Below, in pieces: positions 34,464 through 44,146 of a stretch of DNA of 64,000 bases; position 1 is the stretch's first letter, and every line of letters begins with the position of its first letter. The position numbers and the translations under genes were made by a program. A model generated the notes under the pieces. It made no database searches. It saw only the letters and a list, made by a program, of their open reading frames with translations, and was not told the origin of the DNA. Source of the DNA: Rhodococcus sp. OK302 (lineage in GTDB: Bacteria > Actinomycetota > Actinomycetes > Mycobacteriales > Mycobacteriaceae); NCBI RefSeq assembly GCF_002245895.1, contig NZ_NPJZ01000001.1, positions 682,001 to 746,000 on the forward strand, given 5' to 3'.

Positions 34464-34661
34464 ATGGCGGAAGAGAATGATCGCGAAACTCTTTCGCGCT
34501 GGGCCGATTCCGGAGCGACGTGGCGGGTTCTTCAGCGAACCCCCACATCGATCACGGTGTCACTGTGTCGCTGCGACGGCGGCGAAGAAATGGACCGCCT
34601 GACATCCACCGATCCGGACCTACTTACCTGGATCGGTGACCGCCGGGCAAGCGACGAATAG
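34464..34661 (+). CDS. Small unknown protein linked to hmp
   Basis: A 65-residue acidic protein I do not recognise. It has a Trp-x-Val-Leu core (ATWRVLQRTPTSITVSL) and then a CRCDGGEEMDRL segment with two close cysteines, suggesting a compact beta-fold. CAGGAG precedes ATG 34464 and the gap to hmp is 13 bp, so it belongs to the nsrR-hmp transcript. A link to NO stress is inferred from position only. Confidence 0.7.
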   Translation: MAEENDRETLSRWADSGATWRVLQRTPTSITVSLCRCDGGEEMDRLTSTDPDLLTWIGDRRASDE

Positions 34662-34740
34662 TCAGCTCACCACCGGAAGCTTCAGCAGCCCTGAGCCGTC
34701 GGCAAAAATCGTGACCGACAGAAGGAAGCGGGCCCCTCCC

Positions 34741-35121
34741 TCACTTCACCTTCAACGTCCCGTGCATGCTCGGGTGATAGATGCAGTGGAAGGCATACGT
34801 TCCGGCTTGAGTGGGCGCCTTGAAGGATCCGGACCCGTTTGCCCCAACCGTGACGGAAAACAGGCCGGACATGTCCGAGGTGACGGAATGGTTGACACTG
34901 CCGTTATTGCGGATCGCGACGACTTGGCCGGGTTCGACGGTTGTCGGCGTCTGATATTCGAAGCCGTTGATGATGATCGTCGGCGCCGCGGCCGCAACAC
35001 TGTCCGCTTCCACAATCGACACGGTCTGCATTCCGGCCGAGTCACTAGTGGTGTCACCGCACCCGACCAACGCGAATGTCGACAAAAATATTGCAGCGGT
35101 TACCGCACAAACCCGCTTCAT
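34741..35121 (-). CDS. Cupredoxin-domain lipoprotein
   Basis: A 126-residue secreted plastocyanin/azurin-like protein. The signal peptide ends in the lipobox LVGC21. Type 1 copper ligands are H78 (NHSV), C113, H116 and M119 (HCIYHPSMH). It probably carries electrons or binds copper at the outer face of the membrane. ATG 35121 is chosen because GAGGAGG lies upstream; a longer frame to 35166 is rejected. The gene converges on the nsrR-hmp operon and is divergent from the antiporter gene. Confidence 0.87.
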   Translation of the reverse strand: MKRVCAVTAAIFLSTFALVGCGDTTSDSAGMQTVSIVEADSVAAAAPTIIINGFEYQTPTTVEPGQVVAIRNNGSVNHSVTSDMSGLFSVTVGANGSGSFKAPTQAGTYAFHCIYHPSMHGTLKVK

Positions 35122-35210
35122 GGGTTCGGCCTCCTCGTCAGAGCCCCCATCAGGTCCCCGGTGCAATGATTACCCCGGAGCGGCAAACCCAAACCACAAA
35201 AGGGGCACCG

Positions 35211-36350
35211 GTGACGTTCGAAGTACTTGCATTGGTAGCCCTCGCAGGCCTCCTCGGCCCACTGCTGGCGGCGAGGTTGAGCTGGCACGTTCCGGTAGTA
35301 GTCGGCGAATTAGCCGCCGGCGTCATTTTGGGAGTGACTGGGTTCGGTCTACTCGACTCCTCGGATCGGACGTTTACGTTCTTGGCGGATATCGGGTTTG
35401 CGCTGACGATGTTGGTGGCGGGTTCACATGTGCCGGTTCGCGACCCCGAGGTGCGCGCCGCGATCAGCAAGGGAGCCGGCCGGGCTGTAGTGGTCGGCGC
35501 ACTTGCCGCCTTGGCCGGTTTCGGGGTGTCGACGGTGTTCGCTACCGGTCATGCGGCGTTGTATGCGGTTCTGATCGCGTCGTCGTCGGCTGCGCTCATT
35601 CTTCCGATCGTGGATTCGCTTGCACTCGGCGGTACGTCGGTTCTGCAGATGACAGCGCAGGTCGCCATCGCCGATACCGTGTGCATCGTTGCGCTGCCAC
35701 TCGTCATCGATCCAGGAAATGCCGTCCGGGCCGCGGTCGGTGCGCTCGTGGTGACCAGTGCAGCGGTAGCAGTATTCTTCGTACTGCGGGCACTGCATCG
35801 ATCCGGAGATTGGCGACGGCTACACAAGTTTTCGGAGAAGCGGAAGTTCGCGCTCGAACTGCGCATCAATCTGGTGATCCTGTTTTCGCTGGCCGCGTTG
35901 GCGGCGAGCACTCACGTGTCCGTTATGCTCGCCGGCTTTGCCTTCGGACTTATCCTGGCTGCGATCGGGGAACCTCGACGCCTCGCGAAACAACTCTTTG
36001 CGATCACGGACGGTTTCTTCGCGCCGTTGTTCTTCGTCTGGCTCGGGGCTTCGATCAATCTTCGGGATCTGGTCAGCCATCCGTCGTCGATTGGACTGGG
36101 GGTAGCTCTGGGCGGCGCAACCCTGATCGTCCACTCGGCGCTGCGCGCCACGGGTTTACCTCTTTCACTGGGTGTGTTGTCGGCGGCGCAACTCGGTGTT
36201 CCGGTTGCTGCGGTGACGGTGGGCTCACAACTGGGAGTGTTGGGAAACGGTGAACCTGCAGCAATTCTTCTCGGGGCTTTGATCACTGTCGGTACTGCAA
36301 CGTGGGCTGGTTCGGCAGCGGCACGGGCGGGGCTAACCGCCTCTAACTGA
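35211..36350 (+). CDS. Cation/proton antiporter (CPA2 family)
   Basis: A 379-residue membrane protein with about 12 helices, of the KefB/NhaA-like CPA2 antiporter family. It begins VTFEVLALVALAGLLGPLLA, and a central conserved region reads MLVAGSHVPVRDPEVR. No C-terminal TrkA-N domain is present, so regulation differs from full KefB proteins. I favour GTG 35211 with AGGGG 5 bp upstream; ATG 35167 is an alternative. Ions exchanged (Na+, K+ or H+) cannot be told. Confidence 0.82.
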   Translation: MTFEVLALVALAGLLGPLLAARLSWHVPVVVGELAAGVILGVTGFGLLDSSDRTFTFLADIGFALTMLVAGSHVPVRDPEVRAAISKGAGRAVVVGALAALAGFGVSTVFATGHAALYAVLIASSSAALILPIVDSLALGGTSVLQMTAQVAIADTVCIVALPLVIDPGNAVRAAVGALVVTSAAVAVFFVLRALHRSGDWRRLHKFSEKRKFALELRINLVILFSLAALAASTHVSVMLAGFAFGLILAAIGEPRRLAKQLFAITDGFFAPLFFVWLGASINLRDLVSHPSSIGLGVALGGATLIVHSALRATGLPLSLGVLSAAQLGVPVAAVTVGSQLGVLGNGEPAAILLGALITVGTATWAGSAAARAGLTASN

Positions 36351-36486
36351 ATTGCACTGGTTACGAAACCTGCAACAGGTCAGCTACTTACGATACTTTT
36401 CGACCAATTCCCTGAAAATACCGAATGTTTCGACGCGATGAATGTTTAGTTTTCTCTTGTCCGAATTCGGTGCCAAGATAGTCACC

Positions 36487-37611
36487 ATGTCGCGCCCGGT
36501 TCCCCCACCTTCCGGGAGCAATCCGTGGCGCACGCTCAAAGAATGGTTCGACGAGCCGCACGATTACGAGTGGTTGGGACAGCAGCGGTCCAGCCGTCCG
36601 ATTCAGCCACTTTTCCGTGCCCTGCTCGGGTTCATGACGATAATTTTCGGGATTACCGCCATCTTCAAATTGATCGGACCGGACGCCCCGCCGACCTTGT
36701 TCGGGAAGTACCTTGGGGTCAGCGTTGTCGTCGGATGCTGTCTCGTCGCGGCGTTCTGGTTCACCCAACCGTTTCCGGGACGGCGCGGCCTGATTGCATT
36801 CGCGGTCTTTGCCGATATCGGCTTCGCGGGCGCGGTTCTGATGGTTACCGATCGCGAATCGGCAACCTTCGGGTGTATTGCCTTTGTGGTCAGCGGCACC
36901 TTCGCCACACTGTTTGTCAGCGCCAGATGGCTTTTGGCGCACGTCGTGTGGGCGACCGGCGTCAGCATCATCGTGTTCTTTCTGGCCTTCCAGGAGACAA
37001 ATGCCGACACCACTACCCTCATGGCGCGCGCTCTCGTTCTGTTCACCGCAGTCACCCTCCTTCCGATCTTCTCCCATCTGACGTGGCGCACGCTGTACCG
37101 CGACGCCCGATTCTCGGATCGGGATCCTCTCACCGGACTGTTGAATCGCCGCGGACTCGACCCCGCGATCTTGGACTTGTTCGAGCACGCCCGGGCCGAG
37201 CAGTGGTCTCTCGCCTTTGTGGTTGTCGACATCGACAAGTTCAAGTTGGTCAACGACGTTCACGGACATTTCGAGGGTGACCAGGTAATCAAGAGAACAG
37301 CCGACCGCCTCAGCACTCATCTCGGTCAGCGAGCGGTCATCGGCCGGGTCGGCGGCGAAGAATATCTCGCTGCCATATCGGGACCTATCCAGTTGATCAG
37401 CGTCTTGATCGGCGGCATTGTCGAGGCAATTTCCAGCCATCCGGACGCAGTACCCACCACTGTGAGCGTCGGCGCGGTGATCATGCCGACGGAATCGAAG
37501 GCATGGACCGGCGGGACAACTGCGATTGCGGTCGCGTCGAACGTTGCCGACTCGATGATGTATCAGGCCAAAGCCGCCGGCGGAAACGGCATCCGGACCA
37601 CGGAGATCTAA
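36487..37611 (+). CDS. Membrane diguanylate cyclase, GGEEY type (copy 1)
   Basis: A 374-residue protein. A conserved N-terminal segment EWFDEPHDYEWL (about 19-30) precedes about six membrane helices (45-190) and a GGDEF domain: SDRDPLTGLLNRRGLD, VDIDKFKLVNDVHGH, and active site GRVGGEEYLA. The last residue is Tyr instead of the usual Phe. No RxxD inhibitory site precedes it. ATG 36487 is chosen to match its tandem paralogue. It should synthesise cyclic di-GMP and is 55 bp upstream of the second copy. Confidence 0.87.
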   Translation: MSRPVPPPSGSNPWRTLKEWFDEPHDYEWLGQQRSSRPIQPLFRALLGFMTIIFGITAIFKLIGPDAPPTLFGKYLGVSVVVGCCLVAAFWFTQPFPGRRGLIAFAVFADIGFAGAVLMVTDRESATFGCIAFVVSGTFATLFVSARWLLAHVVWATGVSIIVFFLAFQETNADTTTLMARALVLFTAVTLLPIFSHLTWRTLYRDARFSDRDPLTGLLNRRGLDPAILDLFEHARAEQWSLAFVVVDIDKFKLVNDVHGHFEGDQVIKRTADRLSTHLGQRAVIGRVGGEEYLAAISGPIQLISVLIGGIVEAISSHPDAVPTTVSVGAVIMPTESKAWTGGTTAIAVASNVADSMMYQAKAAGGNGIRTTEI

Positions 37612-37666
37612 AACCGAATAGACAATTGTTTTCTACTTGCTGCATTTCAATGCCAAGATGAACCTC

Positions 37667-38791
37667 ATGTCCGAAACTGCTCCCCGACCGGCAGGGAACA
37701 GTTCTTGGTACACGATCAAGGAGTGGTTCTACGAGCCGCACGACTATGAGTGGATAAAGCACCAACGCTCGAGCCGCGCGATTCAACCGATTTTCAGTGC
37801 GCTAATCGGTGTGATGACGATAATTTTCGGGCTTTCCGCATTCTTCAAATTGATCGGACCCGATACACCGCCGACCCTCACCGGAAAATCGCTTTCGGTA
37901 GTCATGATCACTGCTTCCATTGTGGTTACTGCGTGCTGGTTCGCTCTTCCGTTTCCCGGCCGATTCGGGCTTCTCGCCTACGGCATTTTCGCCGATCTCG
38001 GGATCGGCCTGGCAGTCCTCATGGTCACCGACCGCGACTCAGGCACCTTCGGATGCATCATCTTTGCCGTGGGCGGCACCTTCGCAACCTTGTTCGTCAG
38101 CGCAAAATGGCTGATAGCACACGTTTTGTGGGCTACCACGATTACTGCCATCGTCTTCGTACTCGCATTTCAGCAAGGCGAAGTCAACATGACAACCCTC
38201 CTGGCGCGAGCGACGGTCCTACTCGGCGTCGTGACGCTCATGCCAATCTTTTCGCATCTGGCCTGGCGCACGTTGTACCGTGACGCCCGCGATTCAGATC
38301 GCGATCCGCTCACCGGACTGTATAACCGGCGCGGACTCGACGCCGCAATCGCCGAACTACTCGAGCACGCCAGAACAAGAGAAGAATGCCTGGCGTTCAT
38401 CGTCATCGATATCGACAAGTTCAAGCTGGTCAACGATATTTACGGGCATTCCGAAGGCGACCATGTCATCCAGAGAACAGCAAGCCGCTTGACGCTCCAT
38501 TTTGGTCACTACGGGGTCATCGGGCGCGTCGGCGGCGAAGAATATCTGGCAGTCATATCCGGGGCGCCGGACAAAATTTCCTACCTGATCGACAGCACCA
38601 ATTCCGCGTTGTCCGACGATCAGGATTCGATACCCACCACGGTGAGCGTCGGTGGGGTAATCATGCCTACCGATTCGAAGACATGGGCCGGTGGGGCGTC
38701 GGCAATTTCGCTGGCTTCGAACGTCGCGGATTCGCTGATGTATCAAGCGAAGACTGCCGGCGGAAACGGATTACGGACGACTGAAATCTGA
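37667..38791 (+). CDS. Membrane diguanylate cyclase, GGEEY type (copy 2)
   Basis: A 374-residue paralogue of the preceding gene, aligning end to end without gaps: EWFYEPHDYEWI, LIGPDTPPTL, DPLTGLYNRRGLD, IDIDKFKLVNDIYGHSEGD and GRVGGEEYLAVIS. The leader sequences before both ATGs also share TTTTCT and TGCCAAGAT, so promoter and gene were duplicated together. The membrane half differs more than the catalytic half. Its stop overlaps the convergent EAL gene by 21 bp. Confidence 0.87.
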   Translation: MSETAPRPAGNSSWYTIKEWFYEPHDYEWIKHQRSSRAIQPIFSALIGVMTIIFGLSAFFKLIGPDTPPTLTGKSLSVVMITASIVVTACWFALPFPGRFGLLAYGIFADLGIGLAVLMVTDRDSGTFGCIIFAVGGTFATLFVSAKWLIAHVLWATTITAIVFVLAFQQGEVNMTTLLARATVLLGVVTLMPIFSHLAWRTLYRDARDSDRDPLTGLYNRRGLDAAIAELLEHARTREECLAFIVIDIDKFKLVNDIYGHSEGDHVIQRTASRLTLHFGHYGVIGRVGGEEYLAVISGAPDKISYLIDSTNSALSDDQDSIPTTVSVGGVIMPTDSKTWAGGASAISLASNVADSLMYQAKTAGGNGLRTTEI

Positions 38792-41113
38792 ATCGAGCGG
38801 ATGAAAGTTCTGCCCGGACGAAGTCGCTGTAGCAGCAAGATACGCCTCGAGTTGAGCAGCATTCAGTGGCTTACTGATATGAAATCCTTGAATCAGATCG
38901 CACCCGACTGCTTGGACTCGACGCAGTTGCACCGGCGTTTCCACACCTTCGGCGAGCGACACCATGCCCAGTAGCGAGGCGAGTTCCACCACTGATTTCA
39001 CGACGGCCATCTGATGATCGGCACAGTCGACGATGAAAAACCGATCAATCTTGAGGACATCGATGGGAAGCCGTTGAAGTGTCGCGAAAGACGAATATCC
39101 GGTACCGAAATCGTCGAGGGCGACGGTAACTCCCAGAGACCTCAATGTGTGGAGATCCGAGATTGCCCGGTCCTCGACAACGCCGGTTTCGGTGATTTCG
39201 AGTTGCAACGACTTGGGGTCCAATCCAGTGGCGTCCAGCGCACTTTCGACCATCTTGCAGAAGTCGATCGAGAGCAATTGCACCGGTGAAACATTGACGG
39301 CGACACGCATCCCCGCTGGCCATTTCGCAGCTTCGGCGCAGGCGAGTGCCATTGCCTGGGCGCCGAGCGGAATGATCATGCCGGTCTCTTCGGCCACACC
39401 GATGAACTGGCTCGGCCCAATGAGTCCCTTTACCGGATGGTTCCACCGGAGGAGGGCTTCAAACGCCACAACCTGCCCGGTTGTAGCGTTCACCTGCGGT
39501 TGGTAATGAAGTTCGAACTGGTTGGCCGCGATCCCTCGGTCCAATTCCTGCTGAGCTGTGGCCCGCTCCGACGCCCAGGCGCGCAACGCCGGCGAAAACT
39601 TGCCCACCCTGTTTCGGCCGGTCGATTTAGCCTCGTTCAGTGCCAGATCGGCGAGCATCACCAATTCGTCGGCGTCCCCGGCATCGTCGGGATTGTTGGC
39701 GTACCCGATTGTGGCACGGACTTCGATGCGATTGCCCGCAATGTAGAAGGGTTCCTGCAGTACGTCGAGATATCGTTCGAATCCGACGTACGAGTTTCGT
39801 CCGGCTGGGACATGCGCGACTATCCCGAATTCGTCGCCACCCATTCGCGCAAAAACATCAGAGCCCGCAACGGTTCGAAGACGGTCGGTAACGGCGAGGA
39901 GCAATCGGTCTCCGACGGGATGCCCGAGTGTGTCGTTGACCGACTTGAAGTTATCGAGATCGAGAATCGCGACGCGTACTCGGTCGAGGTTGCCGCGTCC
40001 GTTGATCGCTCGTTCCAACTCCGATCCGAAGGACCTCCGGTTCGGGAGACCCGTCAGGGAATCGGTTGCTGCCAGTCGCAGAATTTCCTGCTCGTGAACG
40101 TAACGCTCGGTGATATCGGATCCGACACCTCGCCAACCACGGATCTCACCGTCCTCGAGCACTCGGGGACTCGCTGAGAATGACCACCACCGTCGGTCTC
40201 CGTCTATCCGAATGGGAACCACTATGTCCCGGAACGGTGTTGTCCGCTCGAACTTGTCGACCAGTAGTTCCGCAGCCGCCTTACCCTCATCGCTGGAGGT
40301 GATCTCGAGGTGATTGAGTAATTGCCCGAACGTCATGTCCTGCAGATCGCTCACGGACAGTCCGCTGAGCTGGGATAACCGCGGAGATATGTGCGAAAAA
40401 CGTCCGTCGGTGTCGACTTCCCACAGCCAGTCTCTCGATCCACCTTCGAACCCGTCGAGCAGCAGCGACACCGTCTGGCGTTCTGAATCGGCTTGAATTT
40501 CTGCCATCCAACGTCGCTGAAATGACGCCGAAAGATACATCGCGCCGACGGTGAGAGCAAACATGTAGATCGCCAGTTGGATCGCGAGCACTGGCAAATA
40601 CGGTTCGGAATGCATCGAGAACACAATCATCAAGCCCAGTCCGTGGATGTATATCCACGAGAGACTGGCCGAGCGAACTGTATAGAAATTGATGGTGCCG
40701 GCACCCATGACTCCAGCCATCGTCGCGATAATTACCACGTCGTAGTTGGAGTCGATCGTCGTGAACAACTTCGAGAACAGCACGATGTCGAGAATCGCGA
40801 TCACCACAACTTCGAGCATCAGCCCTATGTAATCGAAGCGCGTCGACTGTCTCCATCTCGGCACTCTCAGAGAAACTGCAACGCGAGTCGAGTTGAGGAA
40901 AACCAGCAGGATGGTGATCCCACCCAACACACGAACCACTGTTTGTTCCGGCGGAATGACGAACACGATTACCGAACCGATGCCGAGTATGAACGCCATG
41001 TTCGAGAGCGGTGCGACAGAAGCGGTCTCGTCGAGTTGGCGGCGAAAGAAATCTCCGCGCTCGGATGCTGACAACGCGAATCGACGTCCAGGTTGCCTAA
41101 CACCCGTCAGCAT
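38771..41113 (-). CDS. Membrane PAS-GGDEF-EAL protein
   Basis: A 780-residue protein with about six to seven N-terminal helices (35-200), a PAS domain (215-345; DWLWEVDTDGRFSHISPRLS), GGDEF domain (SLTGLPNRRSF, RMGGDEFGIV) and EAL domain (FEALLRWNHPVKG, NVSPVQLLS, LEITETG, DDFGTGYSS, AEGVET). Both active sites look intact, so it could make or break cyclic di-GMP. It lacks an RxxD site before GGDEF. ATG 41113 is the assumed start. It overlaps the convergent second diguanylate cyclase by 21 bp. The 231 bp upstream (41114-41344) hold its promoter, with no obvious operator. Confidence 0.9.
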   Translation of the reverse strand: MLTGVRQPGRRFALSASERGDFFRRQLDETASVAPLSNMAFILGIGSVIVFVIPPEQTVVRVLGGITILLVFLNSTRVAVSLRVPRWRQSTRFDYIGLMLEVVVIAILDIVLFSKLFTTIDSNYDVVIIATMAGVMGAGTINFYTVRSASLSWIYIHGLGLMIVFSMHSEPYLPVLAIQLAIYMFALTVGAMYLSASFQRRWMAEIQADSERQTVSLLLDGFEGGSRDWLWEVDTDGRFSHISPRLSQLSGLSVSDLQDMTFGQLLNHLEITSSDEGKAAAELLVDKFERTTPFRDIVVPIRIDGDRRWWSFSASPRVLEDGEIRGWRGVGSDITERYVHEQEILRLAATDSLTGLPNRRSFGSELERAINGRGNLDRVRVAILDLDNFKSVNDTLGHPVGDRLLLAVTDRLRTVAGSDVFARMGGDEFGIVAHVPAGRNSYVGFERYLDVLQEPFYIAGNRIEVRATIGYANNPDDAGDADELVMLADLALNEAKSTGRNRVGKFSPALRAWASERATAQQELDRGIAANQFELHYQPQVNATTGQVVAFEALLRWNHPVKGLIGPSQFIGVAEETGMIIPLGAQAMALACAEAAKWPAGMRVAVNVSPVQLLSIDFCKMVESALDATGLDPKSLQLEITETGVVEDRAISDLHTLRSLGVTVALDDFGTGYSSFATLQRLPIDVLKIDRFFIVDCADHQMAVVKSVVELASLLGMVSLAEGVETPVQLRRVQAVGCDLIQGFHISKPLNAAQLEAYLAATATSSGQNFHPLDSDFSRP

Positions 41114-41344
41114 TCAGGTGACCTGACTCCGTCGCAGGTCCACGTAGCCGCGGTCGGACGCCGGTTTTCAAACATCCGAACCCCCTCCGTTGTCCTTATC
41201 GAGTGCACTACCCGTTACGGGCGATTTTCCCGACTCGGCGACTGTTTCGCAACCCCCGTTGCCATTCCCGAAGAATCCTTTTGGTGAAGTTCACTCTATA
41301 TCGAGCCGAGAGGTCACAAACCACTGCTTGCCTCGAAGTTTTCC

Positions 41345-42946
41345 TCAATCCCTCCCAACGGGAGTTCGCGGAACCCTGCCTGTCCCGAACAATCCCGCAA
41401 TCGCCAGGAGCGCCGCAACTGCGAACGCCACGCGCAATGCCTCCAGCCTGGCCTCGGAATTGACGTCGACAATCGCCGTAGTGGCCTGTTCGCTGACCCC
41501 CGCTGCGGTGAGTGCGCTCTGAAGTTCCGTGGTCGACAGGAACGGAACACCCGAAGCCAGGTCCGTTGTGGCCTGCTGCTGCACCGACATCGGCACTGCA
41601 GGATTGCCCTCGATACCCGCGATCACTGATGTGGTGAGGGTGGCGATCAGCACCGAACCAATCAGAGCAGTCCCCAATGACGCTCCGAGATTGGTGGCCG
41701 TGTTCTGCAGGCCTCCCACTTCCGCGCTCTCCTCATCCGGAACGGACGACACAGTGACAGCACCGAGTTGGGACGACAAACTTCCCAGCCCGAACCCCAT
41801 GAACAACATCGGGACCATCACGACTGCGGCATTTGCGCCCGGATCCATCCCGGCGACGAGCAGCAGAATTCCGACAATCATCGACAGCAGTCCCAACCGA
41901 ACGATGCGACGAGGGTTTGCGTTCGGCAACAGCTTCGGAATTCCGATGGCCGCCAACACAAGTGCTGCAGAGAGCGGAAGAATCCGGATCCCGGTCTCGA
42001 GGGCACTCAATTCGAGAACTACGGACAGAAATAACGGAACGGCAAAGAACACTCCGGCTTGCACGAGAAACTGAACGAAGAACATGAAAAGACCACCGCT
42101 GAGTTGCCGGTTTCGCAACATCGCCGGATCCATCAACGGCTCTCGTCCAGCGTCTACCAGCCGTGTCTCCCACCGCAGGAAGCCGTAGACCACCAGCAAC
42201 CCACCGATCAGCAACCACACAACAGGTGAGAGTCCGACAACCTCCGGCCCTCCAGGCTTTGCCTGCACCCATCCCCACTCACTCGAACGCAGCACCCCGA
42301 ACACGATCATGCCCAGCCCCACCACCGACAGAACCGAACCGACCCCGTCCAACCGCGACTTGACCGGCGGCACGTCGGCGACTTTGCGAAGAACAGCGAG
42401 AATCAGGACCACCAGGACCACTTCTCCGACAAAGACATAGCGCCACGACGCAAAAGTGGTGACGGCCCCGCCGAGCAGAGGTCCGACCGCTACGGCCATC
42501 GCCCCCGCTGCTGCAACCAATCCATATGCGGCGGGACGCTTTTCGGCCGAAAAGTTGGTCGCAACCAACGCTACGATGGCGGGCATGATCAGCGCCGCCC
42601 CCACCCCCTCGAGGAAGGACCAACCGATCAGCAGCACAGCAAGATTGGGTGCGATCGCCGTCGTGAACGAACCCACCCCGTAGATAATCAGTCCGAGCGC
42701 AAATGCTTTTCGACGCCCGATCATCGACCCGACTTTGCTGCCCGTGATCATCAGCGTCGCCATCACCAGCGTGTACAGCGTGATGGCGGTCTGGATACCG
42801 GTGATAGTGGTGCCGACGTCCGCGGCAACAGTGGCCATCGAAACATTCATGACCGAACTGTCGAGAGTCATCAGGAACTGGCTACATGCCAACACCGCGA
42901 GGACCAAGCCTGAACCTACCTGCGTTGCAGAAACCTCACGGGTCAT
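41345..42946 (-). CDS. MFS drug exporter, DHA2 family
   Basis: A 533-residue 14-helix MFS protein. Motifs: MTLDSSVMNVSMATVAADVG in helix 1, GSKVGSMIGRRKAFALG after helix 2, and GWSFLEGVGAALIMPAI. It is probably a proton-driven drug exporter. It starts 37 bp after the VWA gene stop on the same strand, so it could be read through from the MoxR-VWA operon, though exporters are often independent. Confidence 0.86.
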   Translation of the reverse strand: MTREVSATQVGSGLVLAVLACSQFLMTLDSSVMNVSMATVAADVGTTITGIQTAITLYTLVMATLMITGSKVGSMIGRRKAFALGLIIYGVGSFTTAIAPNLAVLLIGWSFLEGVGAALIMPAIVALVATNFSAEKRPAAYGLVAAAGAMAVAVGPLLGGAVTTFASWRYVFVGEVVLVVLILAVLRKVADVPPVKSRLDGVGSVLSVVGLGMIVFGVLRSSEWGWVQAKPGGPEVVGLSPVVWLLIGGLLVVYGFLRWETRLVDAGREPLMDPAMLRNRQLSGGLFMFFVQFLVQAGVFFAVPLFLSVVLELSALETGIRILPLSAALVLAAIGIPKLLPNANPRRIVRLGLLSMIVGILLLVAGMDPGANAAVVMVPMLFMGFGLGSLSSQLGAVTVSSVPDEESAEVGGLQNTATNLGASLGTALIGSVLIATLTTSVIAGIEGNPAVPMSVQQQATTDLASGVPFLSTTELQSALTAAGVSEQATTAIVDVNSEARLEALRVAFAVAALLAIAGLFGTGRVPRTPVGRD

Positions 42947-42982
42947 TCTGGCGGAGTACCCAGCGCAACGTATCTCGAAGCA

Positions 42983-44146
42983 TCAGCGCCCGCTCAACTG
43001 CTCAGCCCACGCTCCGACATCACCTCGCTCCAACGCAACCGCAAGCAACTCCGGAAACTTGTCCGGTGTGCACGCAAATGCCGGGATGCCCAGAGCACCC
43101 AGCGCAGTCGCATTGTCGTGATCGAACGAGGGTGCCCCGTCGTCGGAGAGTGCCAACAGCACCACGACCTGCACGCCGGCCGTTTTCATGGCCGCCATGC
43201 GTCGAAGCATCTCGTTGCGGATACCGCCCTCGTACAGATCGGAAATGAGCACGAACATCGACTCTGCCGGCCGCGTGATCAACGACTGGCTGTACGCAAT
43301 TGCCCGGTTGATGTCGGTGCCACCGCCCAGTTGCGTTCCGAACAGAACATCAACCGGATCGGACAGCTTCTCGGTCAGGTCCACGACCGCGGTATCGAAC
43401 ACCACCAGCGACGTCCTCAATGCTCGCATCGATGCCAGGACGGCACCGAACACCGAGGCATAGACAACACTCGAGGCCATCGAACCCGACTGATCGATGG
43501 CCAGGACTACGTCCCGCTGCACCGATGCAGATTTCCTCCCGACCCCGATCAGCCTCTCCGGCACCACAGTTCGGTACTCCGGTAGGTAGTTCTTCAAGTT
43601 GGCGGCGATAGTCCGATTCCAATCGATATCGCGCAGTGCCGGATTAGATGTTCGGGCCGACCTGTTGAGTGCTCCGGTCACTGCCGCCTTGGTCTTCTGT
43701 GCAATGCGCTCCTCGACTTCGCGCACCACCTTGCCGACGACCATGCGGGCTGTGGCCTTACTTGCCTCCGGCATCACCTGATTGAGACTGAGCAGAGTTC
43801 CCACCAGATGTACGTCGGGTTCCACCGCGTCGAGCAGTTCTGGCTCGAGCAGCAAATGCGTCAATCCGAGTCGATCGATAGCGTCCTTCTGCATCACCTG
43901 CACAACTGTGCTGGGAAAGTAGGTACGGATATCGCCCAGCCAACGTGCAACTTTGGGCGCCGACGCCCCCAGCCCGGCCGAGCGACGACTCCCCTTCTTC
44001 GGGCCGGAGTTGTCGTACAGAGCGGCGAGCGCCGCATCCATCTGGGTGTCGCCCGGTTGTCCCAGCCCGCCCAGTGACTCGTCGGCGGACTCTCCGAGCA
44101 TCAATCGCCATCGACGCAGCCGCTGGTCGTCATCACTCATGCTCAT
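42983..44146 (-). CDS. VWA domain protein of the MoxR operon
   Basis: A 387-residue cytosolic protein. The N-terminal helical part (1-205) ends in a region also seen in ViaA-like proteins. The VWA domain starts near 210 and its metal-ion-dependent adhesion site is complete: D218-x-S220-x-S222 (AIDQSGSMAS), T277 (GGGTDI) and D303 (ISDLYEGG). MoxR ATPases act with VWA partners (RavA-ViaA, NorQ-NorD, CbbQ-CbbO) to remodel target proteins. The start overlaps DUF5682 by 4 bp (ATGA); ATG 44140 is an alternative. Confidence 0.87.
   Translation of the reverse strand: MSMSDDDQRLRRWRLMLGESADESLGGLGQPGDTQMDAALAALYDNSGPKKGSRRSAGLGASAPKVARWLGDIRTYFPSTVVQVMQKDAIDRLGLTHLLLEPELLDAVEPDVHLVGTLLSLNQVMPEASKATARMVVGKVVREVEERIAQKTKAAVTGALNRSARTSNPALRDIDWNRTIAANLKNYLPEYRTVVPERLIGVGRKSASVQRDVVLAIDQSGSMASSVVYASVFGAVLASMRALRTSLVVFDTAVVDLTEKLSDPVDVLFGTQLGGGTDINRAIAYSQSLITRPAESMFVLISDLYEGGIRNEMLRRMAAMKTAGVQVVVLLALSDDGAPSFDHDNATALGALGIPAFACTPDKFPELLAVALERGDVGAWAEQLSGR

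Noticed and set aside
36388..37440. 350-codon minus-strand frame
   Set aside because: Antisense to the first GGEEY cyclase, with charged low-complexity translation and no family match by eye.
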